Of a DNA stretch of 64,000 bases, positions 43,429 to 52,100 are shown in pieces. The stretch spans positions 350,362 through 414,361 of the forward strand of contig NZ_WTUX01000017.1 of assembly GCF_009882975.1 (NCBI RefSeq), written 5' to 3'. Under the pieces are notes generated by a model. It had not been told where the DNA came from. It saw only the letters and a program-made list of their open reading frames with translations, and ran no database searches. Position 1 is the first letter of the stretch. Each line of letters opens with the position of its first letter. Source of the stretch: Maritimibacter harenae (GTDB lineage Bacteria; Pseudomonadota; Alphaproteobacteria; Rhodobacterales; Rhodobacteraceae). The position numbers were made by a program, and so were the translations under genes.

Positions 43429-44346
43429 ATGACAGAGATTCGTTTGCCTATTTCAATCACCTACGAGACCGAGGGACCGGTCGCTATTGGCGACGTGATC
43501 GTCGCATTGCAGGCAGCCGAGGCCATCGCGGACGACGCCGTGGCGCTGCTGCCGAGCTTGATCGACGGTTTACAGATCAACGGAAGTTCTCTAAATGTTC
43601 GCTCCCTCGAGCAAGGTTCATTGAGGGAGGCCTTTTTCCTTGCCCTGCTCTTCACTTATCAGGGCGCTTTGGAGGAAGAAGTGCCTCCCATGATTGAAGA
43701 CCTCTTCAACATAACCGTGAGCGATCAATACGATACGCTCGCGACACTCGTCTTCCTGATCGTGATTTTCTACGGTGCTGGGCTCGCTATTGATGTCGTG
43801 AAGAAAGCTTTCAGCGACAGCCTTCCGCGCGCCAAATTCGAGGAACTAGTAAAACTGCTGGCCGCCGAAACGGGAAAACCGGCCGCGGATATTCGGGACA
43901 TTATCGAGGCCAAGTTCCAGAAGCCTGCTGCTGCAAAGCGCGTGGTGCGGAATGCCGGAAAGTTCTTCCTTCCGAGCCATAAAGGGTCGAACGCGCCACT
44001 CAAGGTGGATCGCGACACGATTTCGTCGGAAGTCGTTCGGCAAATCCCGTTCGACGGGAGCACCGACAAGGAAAATGATTTCGACCGGTACAAGCCCTAT
44101 GAAGCTGTTGAGCTGGAAATCCACGCCCAAGACAAAGACAAGAGTTCGACCGGCTGGGCCGCTGTCGCGCGTGGGATTTCGGACAAGCGACTGAAGGTGC
44201 GGGTCGTGGAACCTGTGCATCCTGCGGACATCTGGCAGAAGGACGTGGTAACGGCCGATATCGTCTTAGTGCTCAAGCTCACTTCGGATGGATATGTCCC
44301 AGCCGAAATCCAGGTCACTCGCCTCGTGGAGCCGGGGGAAAACTAA
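43429..44346 (+). CDS. Membrane-anchored protein of unknown function (cargo operon gene 1)
   Basis: 305 residues. The N-terminal domain has LPISITYETEGPVAIGDVIV and LNVRSLEQGSLREAFFLAL (a GS-loop pattern seen in many uncharacterised stress/defence proteins). One strong transmembrane segment TLATLVFLIVIFYGAGLAID lies at ~105-125. A cytosolic C-terminal region carries YKPYEAVELEIHAQDKDKS and ADIVLVLKLTSDGYVPAEIQ. ATG 43429 is used. It is coupled to the next gene by TAATG. Possible superinfection-exclusion or defence role by position only. Confidence 0.65.
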   Translation: MTEIRLPISITYETEGPVAIGDVIVALQAAEAIADDAVALLPSLIDGLQINGSSLNVRSLEQGSLREAFFLALLFTYQGALEEEVPPMIEDLFNITVSDQYDTLATLVFLIVIFYGAGLAIDVVKKAFSDSLPRAKFEELVKLLAAETGKPAADIRDIIEAKFQKPAAAKRVVRNAGKFFLPSHKGSNAPLKVDRDTISSEVVRQIPFDGSTDKENDFDRYKPYEAVELEIHAQDKDKSSTGWAAVARGISDKRLKVRVVEPVHPADIWQKDVVTADIVLVLKLTSDGYVPAEIQVTRLVEPGEN

Positions 44347-44690
44347 TGCAGTTATCTGACAACGATCTTCGTTTTCTAAAGAAGGTGGCACACGAAAATC
44401 CTGGGAACGTAGAATTCCAAGACCTGACTATCACCAAACCAGAAGACCGAGAAGCTTTTAGAAAACTCAAACCGCTCGGGTTGATCCATGGCGCCGAGAC
44501 AGCCGATGGCGTTATGGCATCATTGACCGCTGATGGTGACCAAGCGCTCCGCGACGCACGTCCAGCCGCGACAGCCAAACGGTATGCGCTTAGGAAGGTC
44601 GACCTCGTGATCAATCAGTCGCTTTCACATCTCGTCGCGTTTCTGGTCGGCGGCGCCATAGGCTGGCTGGCTTCACTCTTGTTTTCATAG
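44346..44690 (+). CDS. Winged-helix-like protein with C-terminal membrane anchor (cargo operon gene 2)
   Basis: 114 residues. Residues 1-70 look like a winged-helix fold (LRFLKKVAHENPGN, FRKLKPLGLIHGAETADGVMASLTADGDQALRD), as in EbrA/YjcP-like small readers. The C-terminus is one transmembrane helix (HLVAFLVGGAIGWLASLLF). The start codon overlaps the previous stop (TAATG), so the two proteins probably act together at the membrane. No family identified. Confidence 0.6.
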   Translation: MQLSDNDLRFLKKVAHENPGNVEFQDLTITKPEDREAFRKLKPLGLIHGAETADGVMASLTADGDQALRDARPAATAKRYALRKVDLVINQSLSHLVAFLVGGAIGWLASLLFS

Positions 44691-44764
44691 CGCCCGCTGG
44701 AAGGCGCACCACGGATCGGCTACGATCGAAGGTGCATTTGGAAATGGAAATTTGAGGATATCGG

Positions 44765-45232
44765 ATGGGTAAGGCTGCAAGTGGAGCTGTGCAGAACGTC
44801 CTAGAACGGACCGGGAAAACACGCGCTGAATACCTTGAGGAGCATCGGTTCTTTAACGACAAGACGATTGAGACCTCGAAGGTGGTCTTGCGCAGCGAAA
44901 TGCTGATCAACGGCGCGGCCGCGGTCGCAGTCTTGGGCTTCGTGGCGTCTATCGGTAGCTGGGATGTAGAGCGCGGTGCGCAGGTTCTTCAGGGCGCAAG
45001 CGGTGCATTGATGAGGTATGTCTTTGGGGTATCGGCGGCGATCGCTGGCCTCATGTTCTCGTACTTCACCCACTATTCGCAGGTGCAGTTAACCAACAAC
45101 CCGATAAGCGCTGGATGGCGGCGCGCCAACATTTGCTTTCATGTCCTCGGGATGGCGTCCGCAGTGTCCGCCCTAGGCCTTTTCATCTGGGGTGCCTACG
45201 TCCTCCAAGCCTCCTTCTCGACGATTTTCTAG
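44765..45232 (+). CDS. Small polytopic membrane protein (cargo operon gene 3)
   Basis: 155 residues. A soluble charged N-terminus (KTRAEYLEEHRFFNDKTIETSK) is followed by three hydrophobic helices: MLINGAAAVAVLGFVASIG, LMRYVFGVSAAIAGLMFSYF and VLGMASAVSALGLFIWGAYV. It lies 74 bp after the previous gene in the same orientation and ends before a strong terminator. Unrecognised; the layout suggests a membrane partner of the two upstream genes. Confidence 0.6.
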   Translation: MGKAASGAVQNVLERTGKTRAEYLEEHRFFNDKTIETSKVVLRSEMLINGAAAVAVLGFVASIGSWDVERGAQVLQGASGALMRYVFGVSAAIAGLMFSYFTHYSQVQLTNNPISAGWRRANICFHVLGMASAVSALGLFIWGAYVLQASFSTIF

Positions 45233-45364
45233 CTTCACGCACCAGACGGTGGCATCCTGCCGCGGCGCTGTGTAGACCCCTGCGAAGGACCGGGATACTA
45301 GGCGGCCCGGCGGCGTACCCCGTATCCGGGTCAATCCCGCCAGTGACCCACATTCGGAAACTAA

Positions 45365-45397
45365 AAAGCCCCGCGTGGTTTTTACCGGCGGGGCTTT
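45365..45397. terminator. Strong bidirectional terminator
   Basis: AAAGCCCCGC (45365-45374) and GCGGGGCTTT (45388-45397), perfect 10-bp arms with a 13-nt loop, A-rich on the left and T-rich on the right. It separates the rightward cargo operon from the leftward late phage operon. Confidence 0.9.
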
Positions 45398-45432
45398 CTC
45401 TTATCCGTAACATCGCTAGTGCGGATGCTGCC

Positions 45433-45717
45433 TCAGTCACCGCTTCGTTCGATCCGCTCCAGGCGCGCGTCGATCCTCGCGAGCATGTTCAAGATGCTTG
45501 TCAGGCGCTCGTCTGATCTAGCGGTTGCGGTCTCGAGGGCGCGCAGTCGACCCTCCATTTGGCCCTGCGCATCCATGGCGCGAACGACGGATTTTTCGTT
45601 CGCTGTAATGCGTGCATCAAACGTGGCCCAGCCGATGCCAGCGGCCGCGACGAGCATCGCGATCTGAATGACGTGGCCCAGTGAAATCTGCCATTGGAAG
45701 GTCGGTCTAGTCATCAT
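45433..45717 (-). CDS. Phage small membrane protein with coiled coil (lysis region)
   Basis: 94 residues. One N-terminal transmembrane helix (HVIQIAMLVAAAGIGWATF) is followed by a continuous amphipathic coiled coil (ITANEKSVVRAMDAQGQMEG, LRALETATARSDERLTSILN, MLARIDARLERIER). Last gene of the late operon, overlapping the o-spanin candidate. It could be a holin partner or a membrane accessory of lysis. Starts at 45717 or 45714 follow AAGGGG. Confidence 0.6.
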   Translation of the reverse strand: MMTRPTFQWQISLGHVIQIAMLVAAAGIGWATFDARITANEKSVVRAMDAQGQMEGRLRALETATARSDERLTSILNMLARIDARLERIERSGD

Positions 45718-45943
45718 CACCCCTTACACACTCGCGATCCCAGGTCGCGTTCGTCTTAAAGTCCCTGCGCAGGTTCCAGGGCGCATGTTCCGCGCGCCAG
45801 TCGATTTCCTCCTGCGAGAAGCGGCGCGCCTCCTCCACGTCACAGAAAAGCGGTCCCGCCGGTTCAACGGGCGGGGTCGGGGAGCATCCACTCAGGGCGA
45901 ACATGATCGCGAAGATCACTGTCAGAGATCGCATCAATGTCAT
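45707..45943 (-). CDS. o-spanin-like lipoprotein (Rz1 analogue)
   Basis: 78 residues. Signal sequence with lipobox (IFAIMFALSGC), then a proline-rich stretch (SPTPPVEPAGP), then FCDVEEARRFSQEEIDWRAE. A small proline-rich outer-membrane lipoprotein overlapping an inner-membrane coiled-coil gene in another frame is the classic Rz/Rz1 design. MTLMRSL (45943) or MRSL (45934) is the start. Overlaps the i-spanin gene by 80 bp. Confidence 0.7.
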   Translation of the reverse strand: MTLMRSLTVIFAIMFALSGCSPTPPVEPAGPLFCDVEEARRFSQEEIDWRAEHAPWNLRRDFKTNATWDRECVRGDDD

Positions 45944-46118
45944 CGTCAGAATCCTTGTCCTTGAGAATGTCCTCGACCCGCCCGGTGCAGGCGGAGAGCG
46001 CCGCTTGCGAGACCTCCTGAGCGGCCCGGAGAGCGCCATTCCGCTCGATCAGCACCCAGACAGCGGCGGAGAAGCCCAAGATCGCCACAGCGGCGCCCAC
46101 GGCGGCGTAGCGCAGCAT
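45864..46118 (-). CDS. i-spanin-like protein (Rz analogue)
   Basis: 84 residues. An N-terminal anchor (YAAVGAAVAILGFSAAVWVL) is followed by a short helical periplasmic part (IERNGALRAAQEVSQAALSA, CTGRVEDILKDKD) and an acidic tail. Its ATG overlaps the endolysin stop (TAATG). Together with the overlapping lipoprotein it would fuse inner and outer membranes at the end of lysis. Confidence 0.7.
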   Translation of the reverse strand: MLRYAAVGAAVAILGFSAAVWVLIERNGALRAAQEVSQAALSACTGRVEDILKDKDSDDDIDAISDSDLRDHVRPEWMLPDPAR

Positions 46119-46942
46119 TACAGCCCCACCATGCAGAGCTCGGTCTCGGCCGCGCGCCGGTTCACCAGCCCGCGCAGGACGCGGCCACCCTGCTTATTCC
46201 ACCAGCCCAGAGCTTCGCACGCGCCCTCGACCCACCCCGCGTTCAGGCGCTTTGCCGCGGTCGACCCCCCTGCCCCGGCGATGCCGACGTTGAGCGGGAA
46301 CGAGATGAACGCGCAGTCCCGGGTGATCGGCAATCGGTTCTCGACCGTGTCCTCGGTCCAATAGCGGTGCATGCCGGCGCGGTAATAGCGCAGGTGATCG
46401 TCCAGGAGCTTGTAGGCCTGTTCCATCGTGATCTTGTCGCCCATTTTCACCGGAACGCCCCCGATATGCGTGGCGCCGAACCCGATGGTCGGCCGGTCGT
46501 TGGGCGTCGGCATGTAGGCGCGCAGGCGCACGCCCTCCCACTCCATCACGAACGGCCCGCAGAATTCGGCGCTCTGGTCCTCGGTCGGCACCGGGATCGA
46601 CGGAAGGTCGGGGTAGACCGCGACCTTCTCGGACATGGCGTGGACGCGCGAGCCCCAGGCGATGAGCCCGATGGTGATCGCGAACAGGGTCCCGTATTTC
46701 GCCAGAGTCCGTTTCCAGGGCCGCTCCCAGAGGCGAGTCCACAGACCCTGGTCGATGACACGGCCCCAGATGCCCCAGGCGGCGATGCCAAAGCCGATGA
46801 TCGTCCAGACCCATGGCGCCGGATCCCGGCCCATGACCAGGTAGGCGATGTCGGGGCCCCAGGCGACCAGCGTCGCGAGCATGAAGAGCGCGATCGCCGA
46901 ATTGGCGTGGATCACGACCTGTTTCCAATTGGGAATAAGCAT
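46118..46942 (-). CDS. Endolysin: GH24 muramidase with N-terminal holin-like membrane domain
   Basis: 274 residues. The first ~115 hold three to four hydrophobic helices (NSAIALFMLATLVAWGPDIA, WVWTIIGFGIAAWGIWGRVI, YGTLFAITIGLIAWGS). Residues ~140-274 are a phage lysozyme: FVMEWEGVRLRAYMPTPNDR then PTIGFGATHIGG (catalytic Glu, Asp, Thr region). No separate holin precedes it, so membrane insertion and muramidase may be combined. ATG 46942 has AAGGAGAGGCC upstream. Confidence 0.82.
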   Translation of the reverse strand: MLIPNWKQVVIHANSAIALFMLATLVAWGPDIAYLVMGRDPAPWVWTIIGFGIAAWGIWGRVIDQGLWTRLWERPWKRTLAKYGTLFAITIGLIAWGSRVHAMSEKVAVYPDLPSIPVPTEDQSAEFCGPFVMEWEGVRLRAYMPTPNDRPTIGFGATHIGGVPVKMGDKITMEQAYKLLDDHLRYYRAGMHRYWTEDTVENRLPITRDCAFISFPLNVGIAGAGGSTAAKRLNAGWVEGACEALGWWNKQGGRVLRGLVNRRAAETELCMVGL

Positions 46943-47175
46943 GGCCTCTCCTTTTGATTGCATGCGTGAGAACCCGGGGCGACGAGATAGCGATGTCAGG
47001 GGTTCACGCCGCGGCGACGGGCGCACGCGGCGGGACGGCGGAAGCCGCGCCGGCGGTTTTCGCTACGCCAGCGTCAGGAGACGGCGCGCTATTTTCGTCT
47101 GGGGGCTAGATTAGCGTGGGCGCATTACTGAAACGCAGGACCCGCCTCAGCATTCGGAAGTAACCGCGAAGCCAA

Positions 47176-47631
47176 CTAGCAAGATTTTCGGAAGACATTG
47201 TGCTCGAACCGCTTTTTCGTTTTCTCGAGCTCCATCCCTGCGATCATTATTTCGGCAATCTCGTTGTAGGAGGACCACCAAGCGGCGACTAGAATTTTTC
47301 GGTTCTTGTTCGGCAGAAACTCGATCATCGTGCTCAAGAAGATCTCGCCAAAAACCGCGAAGTATTCCCTCTTCACGCCCGCATGGGCGTGCATCCTCCC
47401 AAATTCGATGAGGTCGCGGTCCGGTGACTTTCCATTCATCATCGAGCGTTCGATGTTGGCGATTGCGTGAAAGAGAAGTTTCTCTTGCTGCGATCGATCA
47501 CTCACGAACAGCTTTTTTGCCTGCGGCAGCGCGACAAACATGTTGTCATAAAAGCGGGCCGAAAACTCCGAGCGTCGCGGGTAGATGAATTCCAGGCACT
47601 TCGCGACGATGACATGGGGCGACTTTCTCAA
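47176..47631 (-). CDS. Single-domain globin (prophage moron)
   Basis: 151 residues with a globin pattern: FSARFYDNMFVALPQAKKLF (B-C region, Phe and Pro conserved), QQEKLLFHAIANIERSM (E helix with a distal Gln), GRMHAHAGVKREYFAVFGEI (proximal His at the F8 position) and the G/H helices WWSSYNEIAEIMIAGM. It resembles single-domain or flavohemoglobin-type globins that bind O2 or NO. Start TTG 47631 with AAAGG upstream; the N-terminus is uncertain. It sits alone between lysis and tail-fibre genes, in AT-richer sequence. Confidence 0.75.
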   Translation of the reverse strand: MRKSPHVIVAKCLEFIYPRRSEFSARFYDNMFVALPQAKKLFVSDRSQQEKLLFHAIANIERSMMNGKSPDRDLIEFGRMHAHAGVKREYFAVFGEIFLSTMIEFLPNKNRKILVAAWWSSYNEIAEIMIAGMELEKTKKRFEHNVFRKSC

Positions 47632-47844
47632 ACCAAACTTTACCTTTGCACGCGCCCCCTACCCATGCGGTGCAAACCTATACATGAAATTGAATATTAC
47701 GTAAGGGAAGTTGCACAAAAAACTTGCATACGGTCCATTTCCTTATCGGAAACAAGGCGGTCCGCTTCGCGCGCTTCGTGCAAGCAGGCCGAGACGCGGT
47801 CAAGGCCTGCTTTCGCTATTGGCTGATGCACAACGGGTCCGCGT
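47632..47844. other. Intergenic region between globin and tail fibre gene
   Basis: 213 bp, AT-rich in 47640-47760, with no convincing gene. It probably contains the globin's own promoter (reading left), consistent with independent expression of the gene from a lysogen, but I cannot pick clear -35/-10 boxes. Confidence 0.4.
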
Positions 47845-48345
47845 TTACAGCCCGACGACCTGGAAGCGATCGTTCGCGCCATCATACCAGAGGGTATAGG
47901 CCCCTCCCGACACGAGATCCCCGCCAGACAACGCGGTCCCGGCAGCCTTCACAACCGACTTTGCCCCGACGCCATCGATATCGAGCGTCACCGCCCCGGT
48001 GTTCGCCGCGGCCGTGACCAGCAGCACGGTCGTCAGCTCCGCATAAGCAGTGAGCGTCGGCGTCAGCGTCGCGGTGATGGCGTCGGTGCCAGCGACCGAG
48101 CCCAGCACATTCGACGAGCCCGACCGGATGTTGATCGGCCAGTCGTCCGTCCCATCGAACAGATACCAGACGCCGTTCGCGGAATCGTGCCAGGTCATGC
48201 CGGCGACGGCGTAGGCCGGCCGCGCGGTGCCCGAGTTGTTCGACAGCAGCGCGTCGAGGCTGTCGTCGACCCGATCGGCGACCTGCTCCGGCGTTTGCGG
48301 GGCATCCGCAGCGCGCGGGCACCCCCAAGTGGTGGGTTGGCTCAT
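47845..48345 (-). CDS. Phage tail fibre-like protein, beta-rich C-terminal domain
   Basis: 166 residues. Small helical head, then beta-strand-rich sequence: WHDSANGVWYLFDGTDDWPI (receptor-like), ITATLTPTLTAYAELTTVLL, GAVTLDIDGVGAKSVVKAAG, GGAYTLWYDGANDRFQVVGL. The last portion is a common module at the end of tail fibre/spike proteins. It likely contacts the host surface. Distal gene of the tail operon. Confidence 0.65.
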   Translation of the reverse strand: MSQPTTWGCPRAADAPQTPEQVADRVDDSLDALLSNNSGTARPAYAVAGMTWHDSANGVWYLFDGTDDWPINIRSGSSNVLGSVAGTDAITATLTPTLTAYAELTTVLLVTAAANTGAVTLDIDGVGAKSVVKAAGTALSGGDLVSGGAYTLWYDGANDRFQVVGL

Positions 48346-48424
48346 ATCCGTCTCCTTCGGTTACATGGGATTTTCGTGGAAATCGGCCCAGCGCGGCCCG
48401 TAAGAGCGCGCGCCAGGAGCGCGG

Positions 48425-49123
48425 TCAGAGTTCTGTCCGCGTCAGGTTCGAGACATCGATGGTGCCCTCGGTATCCGGCCCCCAGACATACGAGTGCGAG
48501 ATCGTTCCGAGCGACACCCACGTCGAGCCATCGTCGGAATATTCCAGCTCAGTGAACCCGTCCTTCATCGAGTCGAGGTCATAGGCGTCGTAGTAGATCG
48601 CATCGACGCGCGCGTCGTTGCCATCCCCGAGATCGATCGCGAACCAAGCGCCCTGGTTGTCGCCGGTGCCGGCCTGCCAGATGGTCGCCGGGTCGTCGTC
48701 GTAGGCCCGCGATGGCACGTTCGAAAACCGCGCCGACGAAGCCGACAAGGTCCCGGGCAGCTTCACCCCATCGCCGTCGAGGAAATGGCACTCCCGGGCC
48801 GAGGCGCGCCCGCCGGTCGCGAATTTGTTGATCCGCCAATACCGCGCGACGATGTCGAGGTAAGTCGGCCCGCTGCTGCCGGTCGAGGCGCCGGAGATCA
48901 CATATTTCGCATCGGACACAATCTCCACGCCGCCGAAGCTCGCACCGACCGCATACCAGTAGCCGACGCCCTCAGCCGGTAGATCTTCGTAGGAGAACAC
49001 GCCCGGGTCGACCGTGTCATAGACCGCCGGTAGGTTGGCCCGCGTGAACGGCTGGTCCGAGCGATAGATGTTCTGCGGCGCATCCGGCGCCCACCAATTG
49101 CGCCAGGTCAGAAGCACGGCCAT
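48425..49123 (-). CDS. Phage tail protein with F5/8C (discoidin-like) carbohydrate-binding domain
   Basis: 232 residues. Residues ~90-232 match the discoidin pattern: YDDDPATIWQAGTGDNQGAW, FAIDLGDGNDARVDAIYYDA, LEYSDDGSTWVSLGTI. The N-terminus (RNWWAPDAPQNIYRSDQPFT) looks like an adapter with an Fn3-like beta sandwich. It would bind glycan on the host. It is followed at once by the tail-tip gene, whose stop overlaps its ATG. Confidence 0.75.
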   Translation of the reverse strand: MAVLLTWRNWWAPDAPQNIYRSDQPFTRANLPAVYDTVDPGVFSYEDLPAEGVGYWYAVGASFGGVEIVSDAKYVISGASTGSSGPTYLDIVARYWRINKFATGGRASARECHFLDGDGVKLPGTLSASSARFSNVPSRAYDDDPATIWQAGTGDNQGAWFAIDLGDGNDARVDAIYYDAYDLDSMKDGFTELEYSDDGSTWVSLGTISHSYVWGPDTEGTIDVSNLTRTEL

Positions 49124-52100
49124 TACAGCGTCTCCCCTTCCAGATCCGGCGCCCGCGCCACCTTCACCTGCGTCGCCGGCGTCTGCCAGCTCTCGTAGCC
49201 GTCCCGCTCCGCGCGCACCCGGAACTCGGCCATCACGGCCCGGCCGATCACCGTGGCGAAGAAGTCGGGATAGTTCAGAGCGTCGAACATCTCCACGAAG
49301 CCGAAGAATTGGGGCAGACCGTCGAAGCCGAACACGTCGCCCAGCGCGAAGAAATCCGGACCGAGATCGAAGAAGTCGGCCGACACGCCGGTCGCCAGGA
49401 AATCGAAACCCGCGCCCCTCGCCTGACCCACTGCCTGCTCAGGCAGCACCAAAACCGGATCGCCGGTGAACAGGTCAGGCACCACGCCGAAGAAATCCGG
49501 CCCGATCGCGAAAAAGTCGGCTCGGCCGGGCACGGCGTAGACCGACAGATGATAAGACACACCGCTCTCCGGCCCGATGTTGCCATCGGCGAAGTCGGTC
49601 ACGCTCGCGCTGGTCTGCGCGGTGCGATCGCGATGCGCCCAAGTGACCCCCACCGGATCGACCCACGGATCGGCCGCAGGCGCCGGCCAGTAGGAACCGG
49701 CCGATTTCAGGTTGCCCGGCGGATATGGCCGGATCGCGCGACTGCCAAAGATGACCTCCGAGCTCGGCGCCAGGGTGAGCGACAGCGTATCGGTCGGCGT
49801 TTTCGTGAGGAACCGCACCTCCGGGCTCTCGGTCGCCACATAGAGCACCGAATTGGAGCCGGTCGCGCCGTCCCAAAACACGATTGACGAGCCCAGCGCA
49901 TGCGCCTCGGGCACCGTATCGAGACAGCCCCGGCCGATGGTCAGCAGCACATCCGCGCCGTCCATCGCCATCGCGTCCACGCGCACGATCTCGTTGTTGA
50001 TCGACGCCAGGCGACCGACCCGCACGTCGCCAAGATCGGTCGAATACGAGACCCGCACGGTCGTGTCATCGGCCGCGGCCGAAATGCTCTCCTGCAGCGT
50101 CGCCACCGGCGCGAGCGGGATGGATGGCCCGCGCGCCCACAAGGTCTCGCCATCATCGCGATAGGCCAGCAGGAGCCCGGTGTGCTCGTCGGCCGGCTTG
50201 CCCGCCGCCGCATGCCAAAAGCCGGTGTCGGCGTTCTTCACGAGCTGAGCGTCAGCCTCCTCCTGCGAGGCCCGCAGCACCATCTCGTAGTAGGGCATTT
50301 CCTCGAGGAAGAGATCGGTCGGCGCGACGGCCGTCGACTCATCCGGGCGATCGGCATCCGCCACCGAGGCGACGGCATAGTCGTAGTCGAAGGCGAACCG
50401 ATCCTCGACGAATTGCACGGTCACGGCGTTGTCGCGCCCATCGCTGTCGGAGATCTCGGTGATCCGCACGACCGTTTCAGGGATGCCAAGATCCGCGTTC
50501 TTGATCTTGATCGCGTCGCCAAGGTTGAGCGTCGCCGGCAGCGCGGTGAGCTTGAGGCCCCCCGAGAGCAGCGGCAGGGAGTGGGACCGCAGCTCGCGCA
50601 TCGCGACCTGCGCGGCAAGCTCGCCGTCATAGATCCCCTCGAAAGTTACCTTCTTCGGGATCACCCGGCCGACTTCCTGCACCGCGGCCACGTTGGTAAC
50701 CGTCACCGACGCGTCCGAGCCATCGAGCCGCTTCCGATAGATCAGCGTGATCTGGTTGGGCAGCTCCGACTGCATCGGGCGATTGATGTTCGTCCACGCC
50801 ACCACGTTTGTCGGATCGAAGAGCTCGAGATCCGCCTCGACGTAGTCGTCGCGAATGAGCTTGAGCTCCCACTTGCCGGTGATCCGGTCGATGTAGGCAT
50901 AGCCATCGATGTGGCGCTCGATCAGCTCCTTGAACTCGGCCCGGCTCTGCGGGTTCTTCCACAAAAGCGAGATCCCGAACTGCTCGGCAAAGAGCGTCTC
51001 GGCCGCGGCCGCGAAAGTGTCACCGATCTCCGAAGTGTCCCCGCTGCCATCCGACACCGGCGCAATGAGCACCGCGCGCATGATGTGCGCCGGGTTCATG
51101 TCCTGCCAGCTCTTGAAGGCGCTCGCGAACACGTCGCGCATCGCATCGGCGTCATCGCCCGAAATGACCGGCACGCCGTCGCTCGCAGTGTTGTCGAGCA
51201 GCTCGGTATAGGTGGTGTCGGTGAGATTGATGTTGAAGCAATAGACCTCGGCATCCTCGATGCTGGCCAGGGTCGTGGCAGCATCGTCCGCGGTCGAAAG
51301 CGGCTGGGGCTCGCCATCGGTCGTGAAGATCAGGATCCGGCGCTTCTCGCGCTCGCCGTCGGTGGCCCCGACATCGCTCTCCGATCCGGTATCGAGCGCC
51401 GGGTCGCCCTTGTCCCACTCCTCGGTCGGAGGCGCGGTGTTCGCGAACCAGGTATCCGCCTCGGAAACGCCGATATCGTAATTCGTGCCGCCGCCGGGCA
51501 GAGAACGCGACTCGACCCAAGACGCGAGCGCCTCATAATCCGCGTCCGACATGTCGGTGTAAGACTTGGTCCCGTGGACCACATCGCTCCACACAACCAC
51601 CTTCACATCGTTCATGGCCCCTTTGAGCCCGCGGATGAAGGTCGCGACCGCGGATTTCTGGTTGTCCCACGGCGCGCCGGCCATCGAGCCCGAACCGTCC
51701 ATCGCGATATAGATCGAGTTGCCCTGCACCGCCCAGCGCAGCCGGATCGCCGCCCGCGTCGGCATCCAATCGTCGAAATGCTTTCGCACGTTCGACACCT
51801 TGGCCGCGACGGGCTTGATGTAGGGATTGCGACCCCACAGGAACTTGCGAAAGACGAGCGACAGCACGCCGCGGAATGCCGGCACGGTGCCGAGCCGCTT
51901 CGCCAGGTAGCCATTCGGCCCCTGCGAGCTGGCCCCCGAGAGCACGTCGATGCGGCCGTTCACCCCGCCCTCATGCTCGCCGAAGAGAAACGGCTGATCG
52001 ATCCGCACCCGGCCGGATTCGACGACACCCTCCCACGCGAGGCGATCCTGCCAGCGCAGCGCGAGCACCGCATCCACTGGCCCCTGACACAGCACCAGAT

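Noticed and set aside
47711-48017. Small rightward frames upstream of the globin
   Set aside because: They overlap the tail fibre gene in antisense, have arginine-rich noise composition and lack ribosome sites.
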